Assembly (NCBI GenBank): GCA_019636475.1
Contig: JAHBXN010000009.1
Location: forward strand, 62,001-126,000
Source: Phycisphaerae bacterium
GTDB lineage: Bacteria; Planctomycetota; Phycisphaerae; UBA1845; UTPLA1
Length of the DNA: 64,000 nt
Direction of reading: 5' to 3'
The stretch's first letter is position 1. Each line of letters starts with the position of its first letter. Position numbers and translations under genes: made by a program. The notes under the pieces were generated by a model. That model worked only from the letters and a program-made list of their open reading frames with translations, was not told the DNA's origin and did no database searches. Below are positions 16,574 through 25,412 of the stretch, in pieces.

Positions 16574-17467
16574 TCAGTCCTCTTCCGGAACTCTGATCTT
16601 TTTCCAGCCAAGGCACGTCATCACCTGAGCTTTGAGCTTGTCGCCGAAAATATTCTCATATTCAGTCTGACCGTCATAGATCACGAGCATGAAAAAATTC
16701 TGAGAGGTGTTTTGGCTGACCTTATCGCGGAGCATCACGAAGAGATTTGAACGGTCGCCATTGTTGAAAATCGGGTCGAGAGTGGCTTGAAGCAGCGTAA
16801 CTCCCTTTTCTTCGTGCGTTTTGAAGACTTCGATTCCGACGAGAAAGACGTCGCCGATTGCAATCTTCCCGGCCCTGAGCCGCCGCGCGGCGTCGCCGTT
16901 TAGAATTTTGAGGGCGATGGTGTTGTTGACGTGTTGATGAATCCAGGTCATGAGCCCCGTGTCCAACTTCTCGGCGAACAGGTAGTCACGTTTGAAGGCC
17001 CGCTCGAAGGCGAAGTATTCGGCTAAAACTCGATTTGCGAACACGCTCGGGACCACTCGCGCACCGCGGCAACCGGGACAGACACCACGAACCTCCTCGT
17101 CACTCACGCTATCGCCCGCCTGAGGTGTGAACACGCGGTTATTCCGACGCCCCTTGCCCTTGCAGTCGCCGCATCTCAGGTGGTCGATGACGCTCTTTTT
17201 CTTCCGGAAAAGCTGGTATCGCCGGCTGTTCATGGTCCGTTTCGCGCTCGCGTCCATTTCCCTGAGGGACGAATACGGTGGCGCGGCCTTGAACTTCCGC
17301 TCCGGCCCTGGCTTCGGTTTCTTCTTTTTCACCGGCTGCGACGTGGCGGGCTTCGGTTTTGACTTTTTGACGTTTTGACTCTCTGGCGTTTTTTTAGGAG
17401 GATCGTCGGACCAAACTCCCGCCGAACACATACAGAGAATCAACGCGAAAACGGCCCGGATTCCCAT
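16574..17467 (-). CDS. secreted protein with Cys4 zinc-ribbon-like motif (prophage cargo)
   Basis: 297 residues starting MGIRAVFALILCMCSAGVWS, chosen because GGAG lies 10 bases before this ATG. After the signal peptide comes a Lys/Pro/Ser/Thr linker (20-75), then CGDCKGKG and CPGCRGAR, spaced like one DnaJ-type zinc ribbon. The C-terminal 180 residues are alpha/beta (VFANRVLAEYFAFERAFKRD). It is more AT-rich and Lys-rich than neighbouring genes, suggesting separate acquisition. It sits between the repressor and late genes, a common cargo site. Function unknown. Confidence 0.6.
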   Translation of the reverse strand: MGIRAVFALILCMCSAGVWSDDPPKKTPESQNVKKSKPKPATSQPVKKKKPKPGPERKFKAAPPYSSLREMDASAKRTMNSRRYQLFRKKKSVIDHLRCGDCKGKGRRNNRVFTPQAGDSVSDEEVRGVCPGCRGARVVPSVFANRVLAEYFAFERAFKRDYLFAEKLDTGLMTWIHQHVNNTIALKILNGDAARRLRAGKIAIGDVFLVGIEVFKTHEEKGVTLLQATLDPIFNNGDRSNLFVMLRDKVSQNTSQNFFMLVIYDGQTEYENIFGDKLKAQVMTCLGWKKIRVPEED

Positions 17468-17620
17468 GATATTCAAACTCCGCCAACGGTCCGGTAAGCA
17501 CCGAACATTTTCCGAAAACTGCCCTAGTTTTATTTGACACCAAACAAAAACCGAAGTATAGTTCTTTTGTGATTCGCGGACGGGTGTTCGGTCCGCCCGC
17601 GATTGCCGCCTCTCTCAAGG

Positions 17621-17673
17621 GGCTCGACGGGGCCAAGGAATCGCGTCTCCACAGAGGGTGACACCGTCGAGCC
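17621..17673. repeat. inverted repeat in intergenic region
   Basis: GGCTCGACGG (17621-17630) and CCGTCGAGCC (17664-17673) form a perfect 10-bp inverted repeat with a 33-base loop. On the plus strand it would fold just before a strong ribosome site (GGAGG, 17684). The rest of 17477-17692 shows only AT-rich promoter-like sequence near 17525-17570. Confidence 0.35.
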
Positions 17674-17692
17674 TTATTCGGCCGGAGGCCCC

Positions 17693-17983
17693 ATGCAAGT
17701 ACGACGCGCCAAATCCACGTCGCGAGAAGCCTTCTATCGCCTGAATTTCAGTGCGCCCGCCCGCAAAATTCTGATGCTGCTCGACCAGATGTCCGTTTCG
17801 AATCAGGTTCGCGCTGCCGATCTGGTCAGCCGCTTTTACGATTTTTGTCCTTCGCCTTGGATGACTCCTTGCGCGCGGCCTTCGAAGCGTCAGTCTCCTG
17901 ACGAACCTCATTCGCCGTTATATCCCAGGCTTTACGTGCCGCCCGATCCGCCTCTTCCGGAGTCGGAGGCCGAACCTGACTGA
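17693..17983 (+). CDS. doubtful small ORF opposite repressor 3' end
   Basis: 96 residues from ATG 17693 with GGAGG at good spacing. The first 50 residues (MQVRRAKSTSREAFYRLNFS, then ILMLLDQMSVSNQVRAADLV) look like a small DNA-binding or phage protein. The second half is antisense to the repressor-like gene and Pro/Ser-rich, as a shadow frame would be. It may be a real gene whose 3' end was replaced. Confidence 0.3.
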   Translation: MQVRRAKSTSREAFYRLNFSAPARKILMLLDQMSVSNQVRAADLVSRFYDFCPSPWMTPCARPSKRQSPDEPHSPLYPRLYVPPDPPLPESEAEPD

Positions 17984-18185
17984 GCTCCTTGGTTGCATCT
18001 TCACCGAAGATGTCCTCCACGCTAGCGCCCACATAGCGGCAAATCTTCACGGCGTCGATCGCGTTCGGCACCGACTTCTCGCGCACGATGGCATACAGGC
18101 GATTTTTTGAGAACCCGAGTCGGCGCGAAACGGCCTGATAGTTCTTCTCTTTGAGCCGCATTTCCAGCCGGTCTGCCCAGTCCAT
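17826..18185 (-). CDS. HTH repressor-like protein
   Basis: About 119 residues from MDWADRLEMRLKEKNYQAVS. The helix-turn-helix YQAVSRRLGFSKNRLYAIVR is followed by a second helix pair (AIDAVKICRYVGASVEDIFG), a Cro/CI-type domain, then a charged C-terminal tail. It is divergent from the early genes across an AT-rich operator region, the position of the Mu c repressor. An upstream in-frame ATG at 18257 (MILGSQTE) is possible; neither start has a good ribosome site. Control of lysogeny is inferred. Confidence 0.65.
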   Translation of the reverse strand: MDWADRLEMRLKEKNYQAVSRRLGFSKNRLYAIVREKSVPNAIDAVKICRYVGASVEDIFGEDATKELSQVRPPTPEEADRAARKAWDITANEVRQETDASKAARKESSKAKDKNRKSG

Positions 18186-18240
18186 TCCCGCATTAGAGGG
18201 AGGCTCCAACTTTTTTACTACTTTCTCCCAACTTTCTGTT

Positions 18241-18275
18241 TGACTTCCCAAAATCATGGGATAAATTACAAAATA
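18241..18275. promoter_or_regulatory. divergent operator/promoter region
   Basis: A short AT-rich stretch in GC-rich DNA contains TCCCA (18246-18250), six bases, then TGGGA (18257-18261), and a further TGGGA-type half-site at 18277-18281. It separates the repressor-like gene from the rightward early genes, so it likely holds repressor sites and both promoters. Confidence 0.45.
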
Positions 18276-18452
18276 ATGGGAATAAGCCCGACCAAGACAA
18301 TCAAAATCTCCGAAGCGGCGCGGGCGACCGCAAAGCGGAAGGCGAAGGCCTGCGGCATGCTCATGCAGCGTTTTGTTGAGCAGGCCATCGATGCCTTTGA
18401 ACCCCGCATCGAGTGCGCACCGCCCACCCGGAGAAAACGAATAGCCGGCTAA
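18276..18452 (+). CDS. small ribbon-helix-helix-like protein
   Basis: 58 residues starting MGISPTKTIKISEAARATAK. A beta strand (KTIKIS) followed by two helices (ARATAKRKAKACG, then MLMQRFVEQAIDAF) is the ribbon-helix-helix pattern of CopG/Arc regulators. As first rightward gene opposite the repressor it takes the place of Mu ner. No clear ribosome site; it may be leaderless. A regulatory role is inferred. Confidence 0.5.
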   Translation: MGISPTKTIKISEAARATAKRKAKACGMLMQRFVEQAIDAFEPRIECAPPTRRKRIAG

Positions 18453-18555
18453 GGAACGCCGGCCCGACGGCGAAACCCCGCGAGGGCGTTCTTCGTGAGC
18501 CGTCAAAAACCGAGCAGGACGAAGCGCCAATGCGCGAGTCCTGCTGATGACCCAG

Positions 18556-18596
18556 GACCGGTGGCGGTCCACCGCCGAGGTAAGCCGCCACCGGTC
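18556..18596 (+). terminator. hairpin, possible attenuator
   Basis: GACCGGTGGCGG (18556-18567) pairs perfectly with 18585-18596 across a 17-base loop and is followed by AATTTTC. A second repeat (CAGGAC/GTCCTG) lies just before it. It stands between the small RHH gene and the CII-like gene and could weaken read-through into the early operon. Confidence 0.45.
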
Positions 18597-18677
18597 AATT
18601 TTCAAACTCATCTTGACGGCGGCGTCGGGCCACGTCGAGCGAAAACGGATTGAATCTTTCGCGAAGGACCGCGACAC

Positions 18678-19169
18678 ATGACCACGGAACTAGACGTTAT
18701 GCCGTTCGATTCAACGTTGTTATCTGACGTGATTGCGCAGCACAACGTTACGGTCCAGGCACTGGCAATGCGATCGGGTTATGACGACAAATCGATCTAT
18801 CGGTACCTCAGCGGCGAGCGAACAGTGCCGTCGACGGTCATTCGAGCGGCCTTCGAACTCACGCTCGATATGCGGCTGGTCGGCCTGGTCTCCGGCATGA
18901 TTCCCGTATCCATGACGGTTGCCAAAGTGGCAAACGCCACGCCGGCGCGAATTCCCCCGCTCGATCAACTCATTCCCGAAGCCTGCAATGCCACGAAGAG
19001 TGCGGCGGAAGCGCTGCAGTACATCGCCAAGGTTCTCGCCGATTCCAAGATCGACGCGTCCGACAAGATCGCCATCGAAAACTACAGACGCCACAGCGCC
19101 GCCGCCCAGCGCCGACTCGCCCTGGTCGACGCGGCGCTCACGGCCCACGCCGGAAAGGTGTCATCATGA
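18678..19169 (+). CDS. HTH regulator, CII-like
   Basis: 163 residues. The N-terminal helix-turn-helix (TVQALAMRSGYDDKSIYRYL, SGERTVPSTVIRAAFELT) is of lambda-CI/CII type; the rest is helical and ends in an Ala-rich coiled segment, similar to the phage regulatory CII-like family. GAAGGA precedes the ATG. First gene of the early operon after the hairpin; probably controls early transcription. Confidence 0.6.
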   Translation: MTTELDVMPFDSTLLSDVIAQHNVTVQALAMRSGYDDKSIYRYLSGERTVPSTVIRAAFELTLDMRLVGLVSGMIPVSMTVAKVANATPARIPPLDQLIPEACNATKSAAEALQYIAKVLADSKIDASDKIAIENYRRHSAAAQRRLALVDAALTAHAGKVSS

Positions 19170-19720
19170 ACGCGCTCGACGAAGTCACCATCCCTCGTCC
19201 GCACATTCGGGGGAGGACCTTCTTTTGCGAATGCGGCGCGTCGGCCAGTACCGTACTGAGCGAGGGACGGCACTTCGGCTTCCACTGCTGCTCGGAGTGC
19301 GGCCGGCAATTCGAGACGCATCAACTACGAACTATCAATTCACCGGCGCGCGACGACTCAATCCCGTCGCCCGCCGGGCTGCCCGCCACGGACGGCGCGC
19401 GGGGTGCGGATGGAGCCGCCCAACCGAGCGTAAAGGCCACGGAGGAACTACCCGCCGCCGTCCGTGATATTTCAAAAAGGAATTGCGACCCCAACTTCCG
19501 CGTGAGCGTGCTGGCCGATCTCGCCGTTCGTGCCATTGAAGAAGTGCGCGAGGCGGTTGAAGCGCACCGCACCGGCGAGAACTTCCGTGACGGCCAGCCG
19601 GATCGCCTGACCTATACCACCGTCATGACCGCGATTCGCCGCATTGAAGGCGCGGTCCACAAGATCAGGCTGCGCGATCTGGCGACAGCCCCGCGATCGG
19701 GGCCGGTGGATTCTTATTGA
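19166..19720 (+). CDS. zinc-ribbon N-terminal early protein
   Basis: 184 residues, ATGA-coupled to the regulator. Residues 19-50 hold CECGASASTV and CCSECGRQFE, a four-Cys ribbon. A disordered Ala/Gly/Pro linker follows, then a helical C-terminal domain (FRVSVLADLAVRAIEEVREA). Function unknown; nucleic-acid contact is plausible from the ribbon. Confidence 0.5.
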   Translation: MNALDEVTIPRPHIRGRTFFCECGASASTVLSEGRHFGFHCCSECGRQFETHQLRTINSPARDDSIPSPAGLPATDGARGADGAAQPSVKATEELPAAVRDISKRNCDPNFRVSVLADLAVRAIEEVREAVEAHRTGENFRDGQPDRLTYTTVMTAIRRIEGAVHKIRLRDLATAPRSGPVDSY

Positions 19721-19742
19721 GGCTTCTTTCCCCTCCATGCTT

Positions 19743-19773
19743 CCGGGGGCGAGGCCCAGTGCCTCGCCCCCGG
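19743..19773 (+). terminator. strong GC hairpin with T-run
   Basis: CCGGGGGCGAGGC and its exact complement form a 13-bp stem with a 5-base loop, followed 12 bases later by TTTTT. It lies after the zinc-ribbon gene and before the operon part that leads to the transposase, so it may be a partial terminator or regulated site. Confidence 0.55.
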
Positions 19774-19805
19774 CATGAGGAGTTTTTAAGAATGGAGGTA
19801 TGACG

Positions 19806-20075
19806 ATGAACTGTCCGCAATGCGAGCAAAAAGTCGGACAAGATCAATATCACATCGACGGCGCGTGGAACGCCGTCCGCGATGCCAACGGCATGGCGAT
19901 CGCCCTGCAACGCAGCATTCATGTCGCCTGTAGCCACTGCGGAACTTTCGAACTGATTCAGGATCAGTCGAACGCGATCATATTGACCCGGCTGATTACC
20001 GACCCGATCGAACTCGCGACGGTCGGCTCTCTTATTCCCGGCTGCATCATGGACCGCCCGCGCATCGCGTGCTGA
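19806..20075 (+). CDS. small zinc-finger early protein
   Basis: 89 residues starting MNCPQCEQKVGQDQYHIDGA; GGAGG lies seven bases before this ATG, better than the ATG six bases earlier. Cysteine pairs CPQC and CSHC are about 40 residues apart, an atypical but possible zinc site. Function unknown; directly precedes the transposase gene. Confidence 0.5.
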   Translation: MNCPQCEQKVGQDQYHIDGAWNAVRDANGMAIALQRSIHVACSHCGTFELIQDQSNAIILTRLITDPIELATVGSLIPGCIMDRPRIAC

Positions 20076-20112
20076 TCAAGAATCGAAACTCGCCACCCGG
20101 AACCACTGAAGA

Positions 20113-22185
20113 ATGGCACTAGCAATTCAAAAACTCGAAGCCGACGCCCAGGCGCAATCGCCAAGCTACCGGCTCATTCCCGCCGCCGACGCTGCCCGGA
20201 TCATGGGTATCGCCGAGCGGCATCTTCGCCGCCGATGCGCCGAGGAGTTCGCCCCGCGTGGACTCGCGGCCATGGAAGACGGCAAGTGGCACGTCTCGCC
20301 CTTGGTCGATGATCGCCTGCCCCGCGAACTGGATGCGCTGTCGGTCGACCGCGAGCTCGTCGCCGAACTCTACAAGGATGGCACGCCACAGAACTACATC
20401 GACGCGGCTATCGCCAAGCGGGACATTCTGCTCGGCTTCAACCGCTTCGAGGCTCGCGGCATGAAAGAGGCCGATGCCCGCGCCGCCTACATCGCATCGC
20501 TTGAAGCACGGGGCGTCTTTGCCGATGCCGACCTGACGACACCGGATGTCCGCACCTTCTACCGATGGGAAGCGGCTTATCGTCAGCAGCACATTGCAGG
20601 GCTGTGCCGCAAGGTTTACGCGCGGCACAAGGCCGGCCCGGTCGGCGAAGCCGCGATGGAAATGCTCATGAACCTCGTGAACTGCGGCAACAAGTTTTCC
20701 GCGTCCGAGGCGATCGAGCTCACCCGAGGGAAAGCGGCTAAGCATCCGGACAATCCCGCCTGGAAGATGCCGGCTGATCGAACCATCCAGCTTGAACTTC
20801 AGCGCCGCCGCCCGCCCGCGTTGAAGACCTTCATCAACAAGGGCGACAGCGCCTGCACCAAGCTCCACATGCCCAAGCGCCGCCGCAACTATGAGTCGAT
20901 CGCCGCCAACGAAGAGTGGGTCGGTGATGAACGCACAATGGACGTGTGCATCCGTTATTGCGGCTCACGCGGCTGGAAGGCCACGCGTGTCGTGACGCTC
21001 ACGGTGTGGATGGACATGCGGTCTCGCGTGATTGTGGGGTGGGAGATTTCATTGCGCGGGAGTTCGCGAACCATTCTCGCAGCCTTCAAGCGCGGCGTGC
21101 TGGTCTATGGCAAGCCCAGGATCGCCCGATGCGACTGGGGTAAGGATTATGTCAAAGCCCTCGGCAACAGCAGGAAGAAGCGCCGCCGGGATGATCCAGC
21201 CGGAACGCCGCGACGCACCTACGTCATGGAGCAACTCGGCATCGACGTACAACCGACAGCGCGGCCCTACATGCCTTGGGCTAAACCGGTTGAGCCGTTC
21301 TTTTCTGTGATGAAGACCCACTTCGATCGATTTTGGGATTCATTCATGGGTGGCTCGCCGACCGAGCGTCACGAAGATCGCGGCGACTGGATCAAAGCCA
21401 ACCTCGAAAGGCTCCCGACGATTCACGATCTCATCGCCGCGTTCGAGCAATGGCTCGACAACTATCACAATCGGCCCCATGGCGCTGCCGATCTATTCGG
21501 CAAGACGCCGCTTGAAGCGATGCAGGCATTTCGGGATGGACCAGCCCGCACGGAAACGCCGGCCGTGCTCGATCACTTGTTTGCGTTCTTCTCCGAGCCG
21601 CGCACGGTGGGTCGCGATGGCATCCGATTCCGCAACGGCATCTATGGATTCTGCGAGCCCTCGCTCATTCCGCTTCAGGGCCAGCAGGTTCTTCTCCGCT
21701 ATCAGCCGGACAACATCGGCGACAACGTCATCGTCTGCGATTTGAACCGCATGCCGCTATCGACGGTGCCGCCGATCAAGTGCGAGCGCTGGCAGGATTA
21801 CAGCGAGGAAGATGCCAAGCGTCAGGCACGATTGCACCGTGAGACGGTGAAGCCCTATCGCAAGATGCGGCGAGGCTCGCGGGACTATTTCGACGGGCTG
21901 ACGACCAAGCAGCGGTTCGAACTCCAGCGTGAAGGCATCGAGGCCGTTCACGGCGATCGCCGCATCCAGTCGCTGTCACCCGTGCCACAACTCCGAGTCC
22001 GGCCCGACCTGGAAGCCGCGATCGACGCAATTCCCGAAAAAGTCGAGAAGCGTTCGAAGGCCGTTCGAAGCGGCACGGCCAACCGCGAACTCAATGTGCA
22101 TGACATGGCCGAGGCCGATGTAGCGCCGCCGCCCGCCGAGCGGCATTTTGGCGGCTTGTCATTGGAGGATTTTCTGGAGGATTAA
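20113..22185 (+). CDS. DDE transposase, MuA family
   Basis: 690 residues. The N-terminus has HTH features (DAARIMGIAERHLRRRCAEE). The catalytic core carries Asp272 (WVGDERTMD), Asp341 (RCDWGKDY) and Glu394 (PVEPFF), nearly the spacing of MuA (269/336/392). A Mu-type beta-barrel and the C-terminal MuB-contact region (HFGGLSLEDFLED) follow. It binds phage ends, nicks and joins strands for integration and replicative transposition. The next gene starts directly at its stop. All catalytic residues are present. Confidence 0.95.
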   Translation: MALAIQKLEADAQAQSPSYRLIPAADAARIMGIAERHLRRRCAEEFAPRGLAAMEDGKWHVSPLVDDRLPRELDALSVDRELVAELYKDGTPQNYIDAAIAKRDILLGFNRFEARGMKEADARAAYIASLEARGVFADADLTTPDVRTFYRWEAAYRQQHIAGLCRKVYARHKAGPVGEAAMEMLMNLVNCGNKFSASEAIELTRGKAAKHPDNPAWKMPADRTIQLELQRRRPPALKTFINKGDSACTKLHMPKRRRNYESIAANEEWVGDERTMDVCIRYCGSRGWKATRVVTLTVWMDMRSRVIVGWEISLRGSSRTILAAFKRGVLVYGKPRIARCDWGKDYVKALGNSRKKRRRDDPAGTPRRTYVMEQLGIDVQPTARPYMPWAKPVEPFFSVMKTHFDRFWDSFMGGSPTERHEDRGDWIKANLERLPTIHDLIAAFEQWLDNYHNRPHGAADLFGKTPLEAMQAFRDGPARTETPAVLDHLFAFFSEPRTVGRDGIRFRNGIYGFCEPSLIPLQGQQVLLRYQPDNIGDNVIVCDLNRMPLSTVPPIKCERWQDYSEEDAKRQARLHRETVKPYRKMRRGSRDYFDGLTTKQRFELQREGIEAVHGDRRIQSLSPVPQLRVRPDLEAAIDAIPEKVEKRSKAVRSGTANRELNVHDMAEADVAPPPAERHFGGLSLEDFLED

Positions 22186-23469
22186 ATGCTCCCGCCGTGG
22201 ATGAGGAAGAACGAGAAGCCGGCCGAGCCGGTGGAGCCGGTATGTCCGGCTGAAGCGGCGAGTGACATGGATGTAGCACCTCCTGAAATGGTTCAGGCGA
22301 TGGGCATGGAGGCCCGCAAAGTGACCAGGCAAGTGAAGTTGCCGGATGGTAGCGAGCTCGACGAAGCCGCGCGAGCCAAAATCAGGCAGGCCGTTTCCCG
22401 CCACATCGCCGATTACAAACTCACTCAGAAAGAAGTGGGGCGGTCGATCGGCCGTGCCAGCAACACGATCAGCGAGGTACTCGCCGGCACTTACAAGGGC
22501 GAGGCCGACGCGGTTCTTCGCCAACTCAACACGTGGATCGAAGATGATGACCGCCGCCGCCGAGAATCGCGGCCGCTCGGTTTTTATTCCACCTCGGTCT
22601 TTGAGACGATTCTCTTCCTCTCGAAATACGCCAAGTCCAACGGCCGCGTGCGCGGAGCGGGCGGCATTCGCATGCTCGACGCATCGCGCATCGCCCTTGG
22701 GTTTGGCCCGGCCGGCTGCGGCAAGTCGATCGGCGCGCAGGCACTGCATGCCGATGACCCGTCGTCGCTGCTCGTTCGAATCGACATCGGCAAGGCGACA
22801 AGGCAGGGCCTGATACGTGCCGTCGTGTCGGCATCGGGCGGCGAGCCCCGCCACAACATGAATCTCAACATGGACACGCTGCAAGATCGTCTCGGCGATT
22901 CGGGGCGTCTCCTGATCATCGACGAAGGCCACCGCATGGACTTCGGCTGTTGCGAACTCATCCGCGACATCACCGACGTCTGCGGCATTCCCTGCGTTGT
23001 TTTAGCCACGCAGGAGTTTACCGCCCGTCTAAGCGATATGCGTCTCGGCCTGGGCAAGATGCGATATGACCAGTTTGCCAGTCGCGTTGGCATGCAGATG
23101 GACTTGACGCGCGGCATCGACGGCAGCGGTGGAACCGAGCGTCCCATCTTCTCGCTCGAAGACATCAGGGCGATTTTCCGGTCGAACGAAGTCCGGCTGT
23201 CGAAAGCGGCCGAGGAGTATTTTCAGGCCATCGCCTGCACACCGCAGTCGGGCATGCTCCGCACGTGCAACAATGTTTTCGAGAAGATCGTCCGCGGAAC
23301 CCGCAGGCAACCCGGCGCTTTGATCGGCGTGGACGCGGTCCGAGAGGCCACGCGATACACGCTCTTTGCGCACGGCACCGAGAGCCAGGAGATCATGAAC
23401 AAGATCGAAAAGAGCCTGGCATCATGCAAGCACATGGCCAGCGAATACGAAGCCCGTGCAGTTGGCTAG
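22186..23469 (+). CDS. MuB-type transposition ATPase
   Basis: 427 residues. An HTH (YKLTQKEVGRSIGRASNTIS, about 82-101) precedes an AAA+ domain with Walker A GPAGCGKS (174-181) and Walker B LLIIDEGH (Asp246). MuB-type ATPases coat target DNA, stimulate the transposase and give target immunity. GGAGGA lies before the ATG at the end of the transposase gene, so both are made together. Confidence 0.9.
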   Translation: MLPPWMRKNEKPAEPVEPVCPAEAASDMDVAPPEMVQAMGMEARKVTRQVKLPDGSELDEAARAKIRQAVSRHIADYKLTQKEVGRSIGRASNTISEVLAGTYKGEADAVLRQLNTWIEDDDRRRRESRPLGFYSTSVFETILFLSKYAKSNGRVRGAGGIRMLDASRIALGFGPAGCGKSIGAQALHADDPSSLLVRIDIGKATRQGLIRAVVSASGGEPRHNMNLNMDTLQDRLGDSGRLLIIDEGHRMDFGCCELIRDITDVCGIPCVVLATQEFTARLSDMRLGLGKMRYDQFASRVGMQMDLTRGIDGSGGTERPIFSLEDIRAIFRSNEVRLSKAAEEYFQAIACTPQSGMLRTCNNVFEKIVRGTRRQPGALIGVDAVREATRYTLFAHGTESQEIMNKIEKSLASCKHMASEYEARAVG

Positions 23470-23488
23470 ACGCAAAGGAGATTCACGG

Positions 23489-23737
23489 ATGAGTCAGATC
23501 ATTGTCACCGACACCGAACTGGATGAGTTGGAGTTCCGTTTGCGTTCGCTCGTTCGCGCGGCCAAGGCACAAAAGAAATCGCGAGACGTAAAGCAAGCCA
23601 CGCTGGATGCGATGCAGACGCTGGCCGCTTCGCTTCGCGGATTGTCGATCGCGATGGCGGATGATGTCGCGTGTGCGGTTCCGCCTGGACGTGCCATCGT
23701 TTGCGAATACTGGCAGGCGTCGGACGCAATTTCCTAA
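23489..23737 (+). CDS. small early protein, unknown
   Basis: 82 residues starting MSQIIVTDTELDELEFRLRS with AAGGAG upstream, favouring this start. One long charged helix (DELEFRLRSLVRAAKAQKKS) then a short Cys-containing end. No family recognised. It follows MuB and precedes the secreted-protein gene. Confidence 0.5.
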   Translation: MSQIIVTDTELDELEFRLRSLVRAAKAQKKSRDVKQATLDAMQTLAASLRGLSIAMADDVACAVPPGRAIVCEYWQASDAIS

Positions 23738-23769
23738 TCGATTTGTTCAAAGGCAAAGGAGTGCCACCC

Positions 23770-25011
23770 ATGAGACGCAGAGTCACCAAACACCCCAACC
23801 GTCGCAATCGCGCCGCCACAATGGCCGCGCTCATCCTCCCATTTCTTCCGCTCGTCGCCTTCGCCTTCGAAGAGTCAGCGGACAATATCGCCTGCCAGCT
23901 CATCGTCGGCGACGAAGCCGCCGACTTCAATTGCGACGGCGTGACGGACGGACGCGACATTCAAGCCTTTGTTGACCAGCAGAAGTGCCGCGTCGCCGCG
24001 TCTCACCCGCTTGCCGCGCGCTATATCGCCGACCGCAAAATCTGGCTGGACCGCTGGAGCAAGGCCACGGTCACCTACAGCGTGGCCGATCGCATCGACC
24101 GTGCAGTCGCCGCCGCCGAATACCAGGCCGCGACCGGCGACGCGTCCTACGAATGGCAACTCCTGAACGAGTGCCCGCTCATTGTCACCACGTGGCCGGC
24201 CGTGCCGGACGCCTATCAGGTCTATGTCACCAACCCCGAACCGCAGGCCCTGAAACTCGCCCGCATCGCGCTGCTCAGCCCCAAGGCCCGAAACACGCTC
24301 CGCCCGCTGCTCGAATCGCTGCTCGAGCGCCTGCGCACCGGCACGCACGGATGGAATGTGAACTACGGCAAAGTCTCACTGTGCCGCGTCCGTTTGCAGC
24401 AGGCGCTCGGCGTGCCGTGCGATCCGCTCGCCGATTACGGCGCGAACAAGGGCGGCCGGTGGATGCTCTGGAACATGGTCAACGAATGGGGCTGGAATCT
24501 CAGCCTCTCCGGCTCGCCCTGGTACATGATTTTCAATGAGGTCTTGGTGCAAATGCTCTGGGACGAGCGCCATCGCCTCACGCCCGGTGAGCGGAAAACG
24601 TTCATGGCGATTTATCTCTTTCCGTTCTACTGGCAATTGGAAGGCCGCGCCCCGCTGATCGGCGAAGATCGCGAGCAAAACCGCGAGAAGCCCTACGCGC
24701 TGTGGACCGGGTACCCGCGTCAATGGCGTGGCACCGGCGAGATTTCCACTTACATGCGCTGGCGCGCCTTGTACGAGCTCGGCGTCGCGGCCCACTGGGA
24801 TGATCTCTTCTGCCCGCCCACGCCGATCGACAAGCCGGCCATGCCGCCGCTGCCGCGTTACCGCTACTTCGGATTTGCCGCCATATTGGAAGAGCAGGGC
24901 ATTCGGACCCTGCATTACTACGGCGATCCCACGCACCTGCGAATCACCGAGTCGCACGTCGGCGCCAACAACGCCTTCGCCAAAACAACGGGAGTGACTA
25001 TTGCGCCATGA
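23770..25011 (+). CDS. secreted dockerin-bearing protein, paralogue of the 31.4-kb gene
   Basis: 413 residues from ATG 23770 (AAAGGAG upstream). A signal peptide (about 1-32, MAALILPFLPLVAFA core) is followed by one dockerin-type calcium loop DFNCDGVTDGRD (52-63), then a helical domain of about 330 residues. An ungapped 77-residue block (from YQVYVTNPEPQ to PLADYGA) shares 43 identities by hand count with the protein just outside the prophage. Repeated helices and Trp/Tyr-rich motifs suggest an alpha/alpha-barrel-like fold, unproven. A secreted protein within a transposition operon is unusual cargo. Confidence 0.6.
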   Translation: MRRRVTKHPNRRNRAATMAALILPFLPLVAFAFEESADNIACQLIVGDEAADFNCDGVTDGRDIQAFVDQQKCRVAASHPLAARYIADRKIWLDRWSKATVTYSVADRIDRAVAAAEYQAATGDASYEWQLLNECPLIVTTWPAVPDAYQVYVTNPEPQALKLARIALLSPKARNTLRPLLESLLERLRTGTHGWNVNYGKVSLCRVRLQQALGVPCDPLADYGANKGGRWMLWNMVNEWGWNLSLSGSPWYMIFNEVLVQMLWDERHRLTPGERKTFMAIYLFPFYWQLEGRAPLIGEDREQNREKPYALWTGYPRQWRGTGEISTYMRWRALYELGVAAHWDDLFCPPTPIDKPAMPPLPRYRYFGFAAILEEQGIRTLHYYGDPTHLRITESHVGANNAFAKTTGVTIAP

Positions 25012-25394
25012 AAGGACGTGCCCGGACAAAACGGGATGATGCCGACCTTCTCGCGATGCGCGATAAAGGCATGCGGCTGCATGAGATTGCCAGCGCCCTG
25101 GGGCGCTGCATCAGTTCGGTCGATGCGCGGCTGAACATTCTCGGCGTCCAGCGGCGACCCTATCAGCCATCCCCCGCGCCGAAAACCAAGATGGCGCGAT
25201 GCGGCCACGGGCGTTGCGAAGCATCGGTCACCATTCCGGAGTCGGCCACAAAGGGCGATGTGCCGGCCATGCTCGAATTCCTGCGCAAGGGCGGCTGGAC
25301 CGCCGATCCGCGAGACGATGTTCGCCCGAACCGGGTATGGGAAATCTTGTGTCCGAACCATGCCGCCGTCGTGGCATCTGGGACAAACTGCTAG
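25008..25394 (+). CDS. HTH plus Cys-motif regulator-like protein
   Basis: 128 residues, ATGA-coupled. The N-terminal helix-turn-helix (DADLLAMRDKGMRLHEIASA, LGRCISSVDARLNIL) resembles GcrA/Mor-type DNA-binding helices. The C-terminal half has CGHGRC and a later CPNH, a possible zinc site. It is a candidate for the late-gene activator, since no clear Mor/C protein is otherwise seen; this is inference. Confidence 0.5.
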   Translation: MKGRARTKRDDADLLAMRDKGMRLHEIASALGRCISSVDARLNILGVQRRPYQPSPAPKTKMARCGHGRCEASVTIPESATKGDVPAMLEFLRKGGWTADPRDDVRPNRVWEILCPNHAAVVASGTNC

Positions 25395-25412
25395 CACGGA
25401 GGAACAGCCGCA

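Noticed and set aside
16389-18459. 16-base repeat GCCGGCTAAGGAACGC at 16389 and 18444
   Set aside because: A single pair of this length is expected by chance in 64 kb of GC-rich DNA and it has no other shared context.
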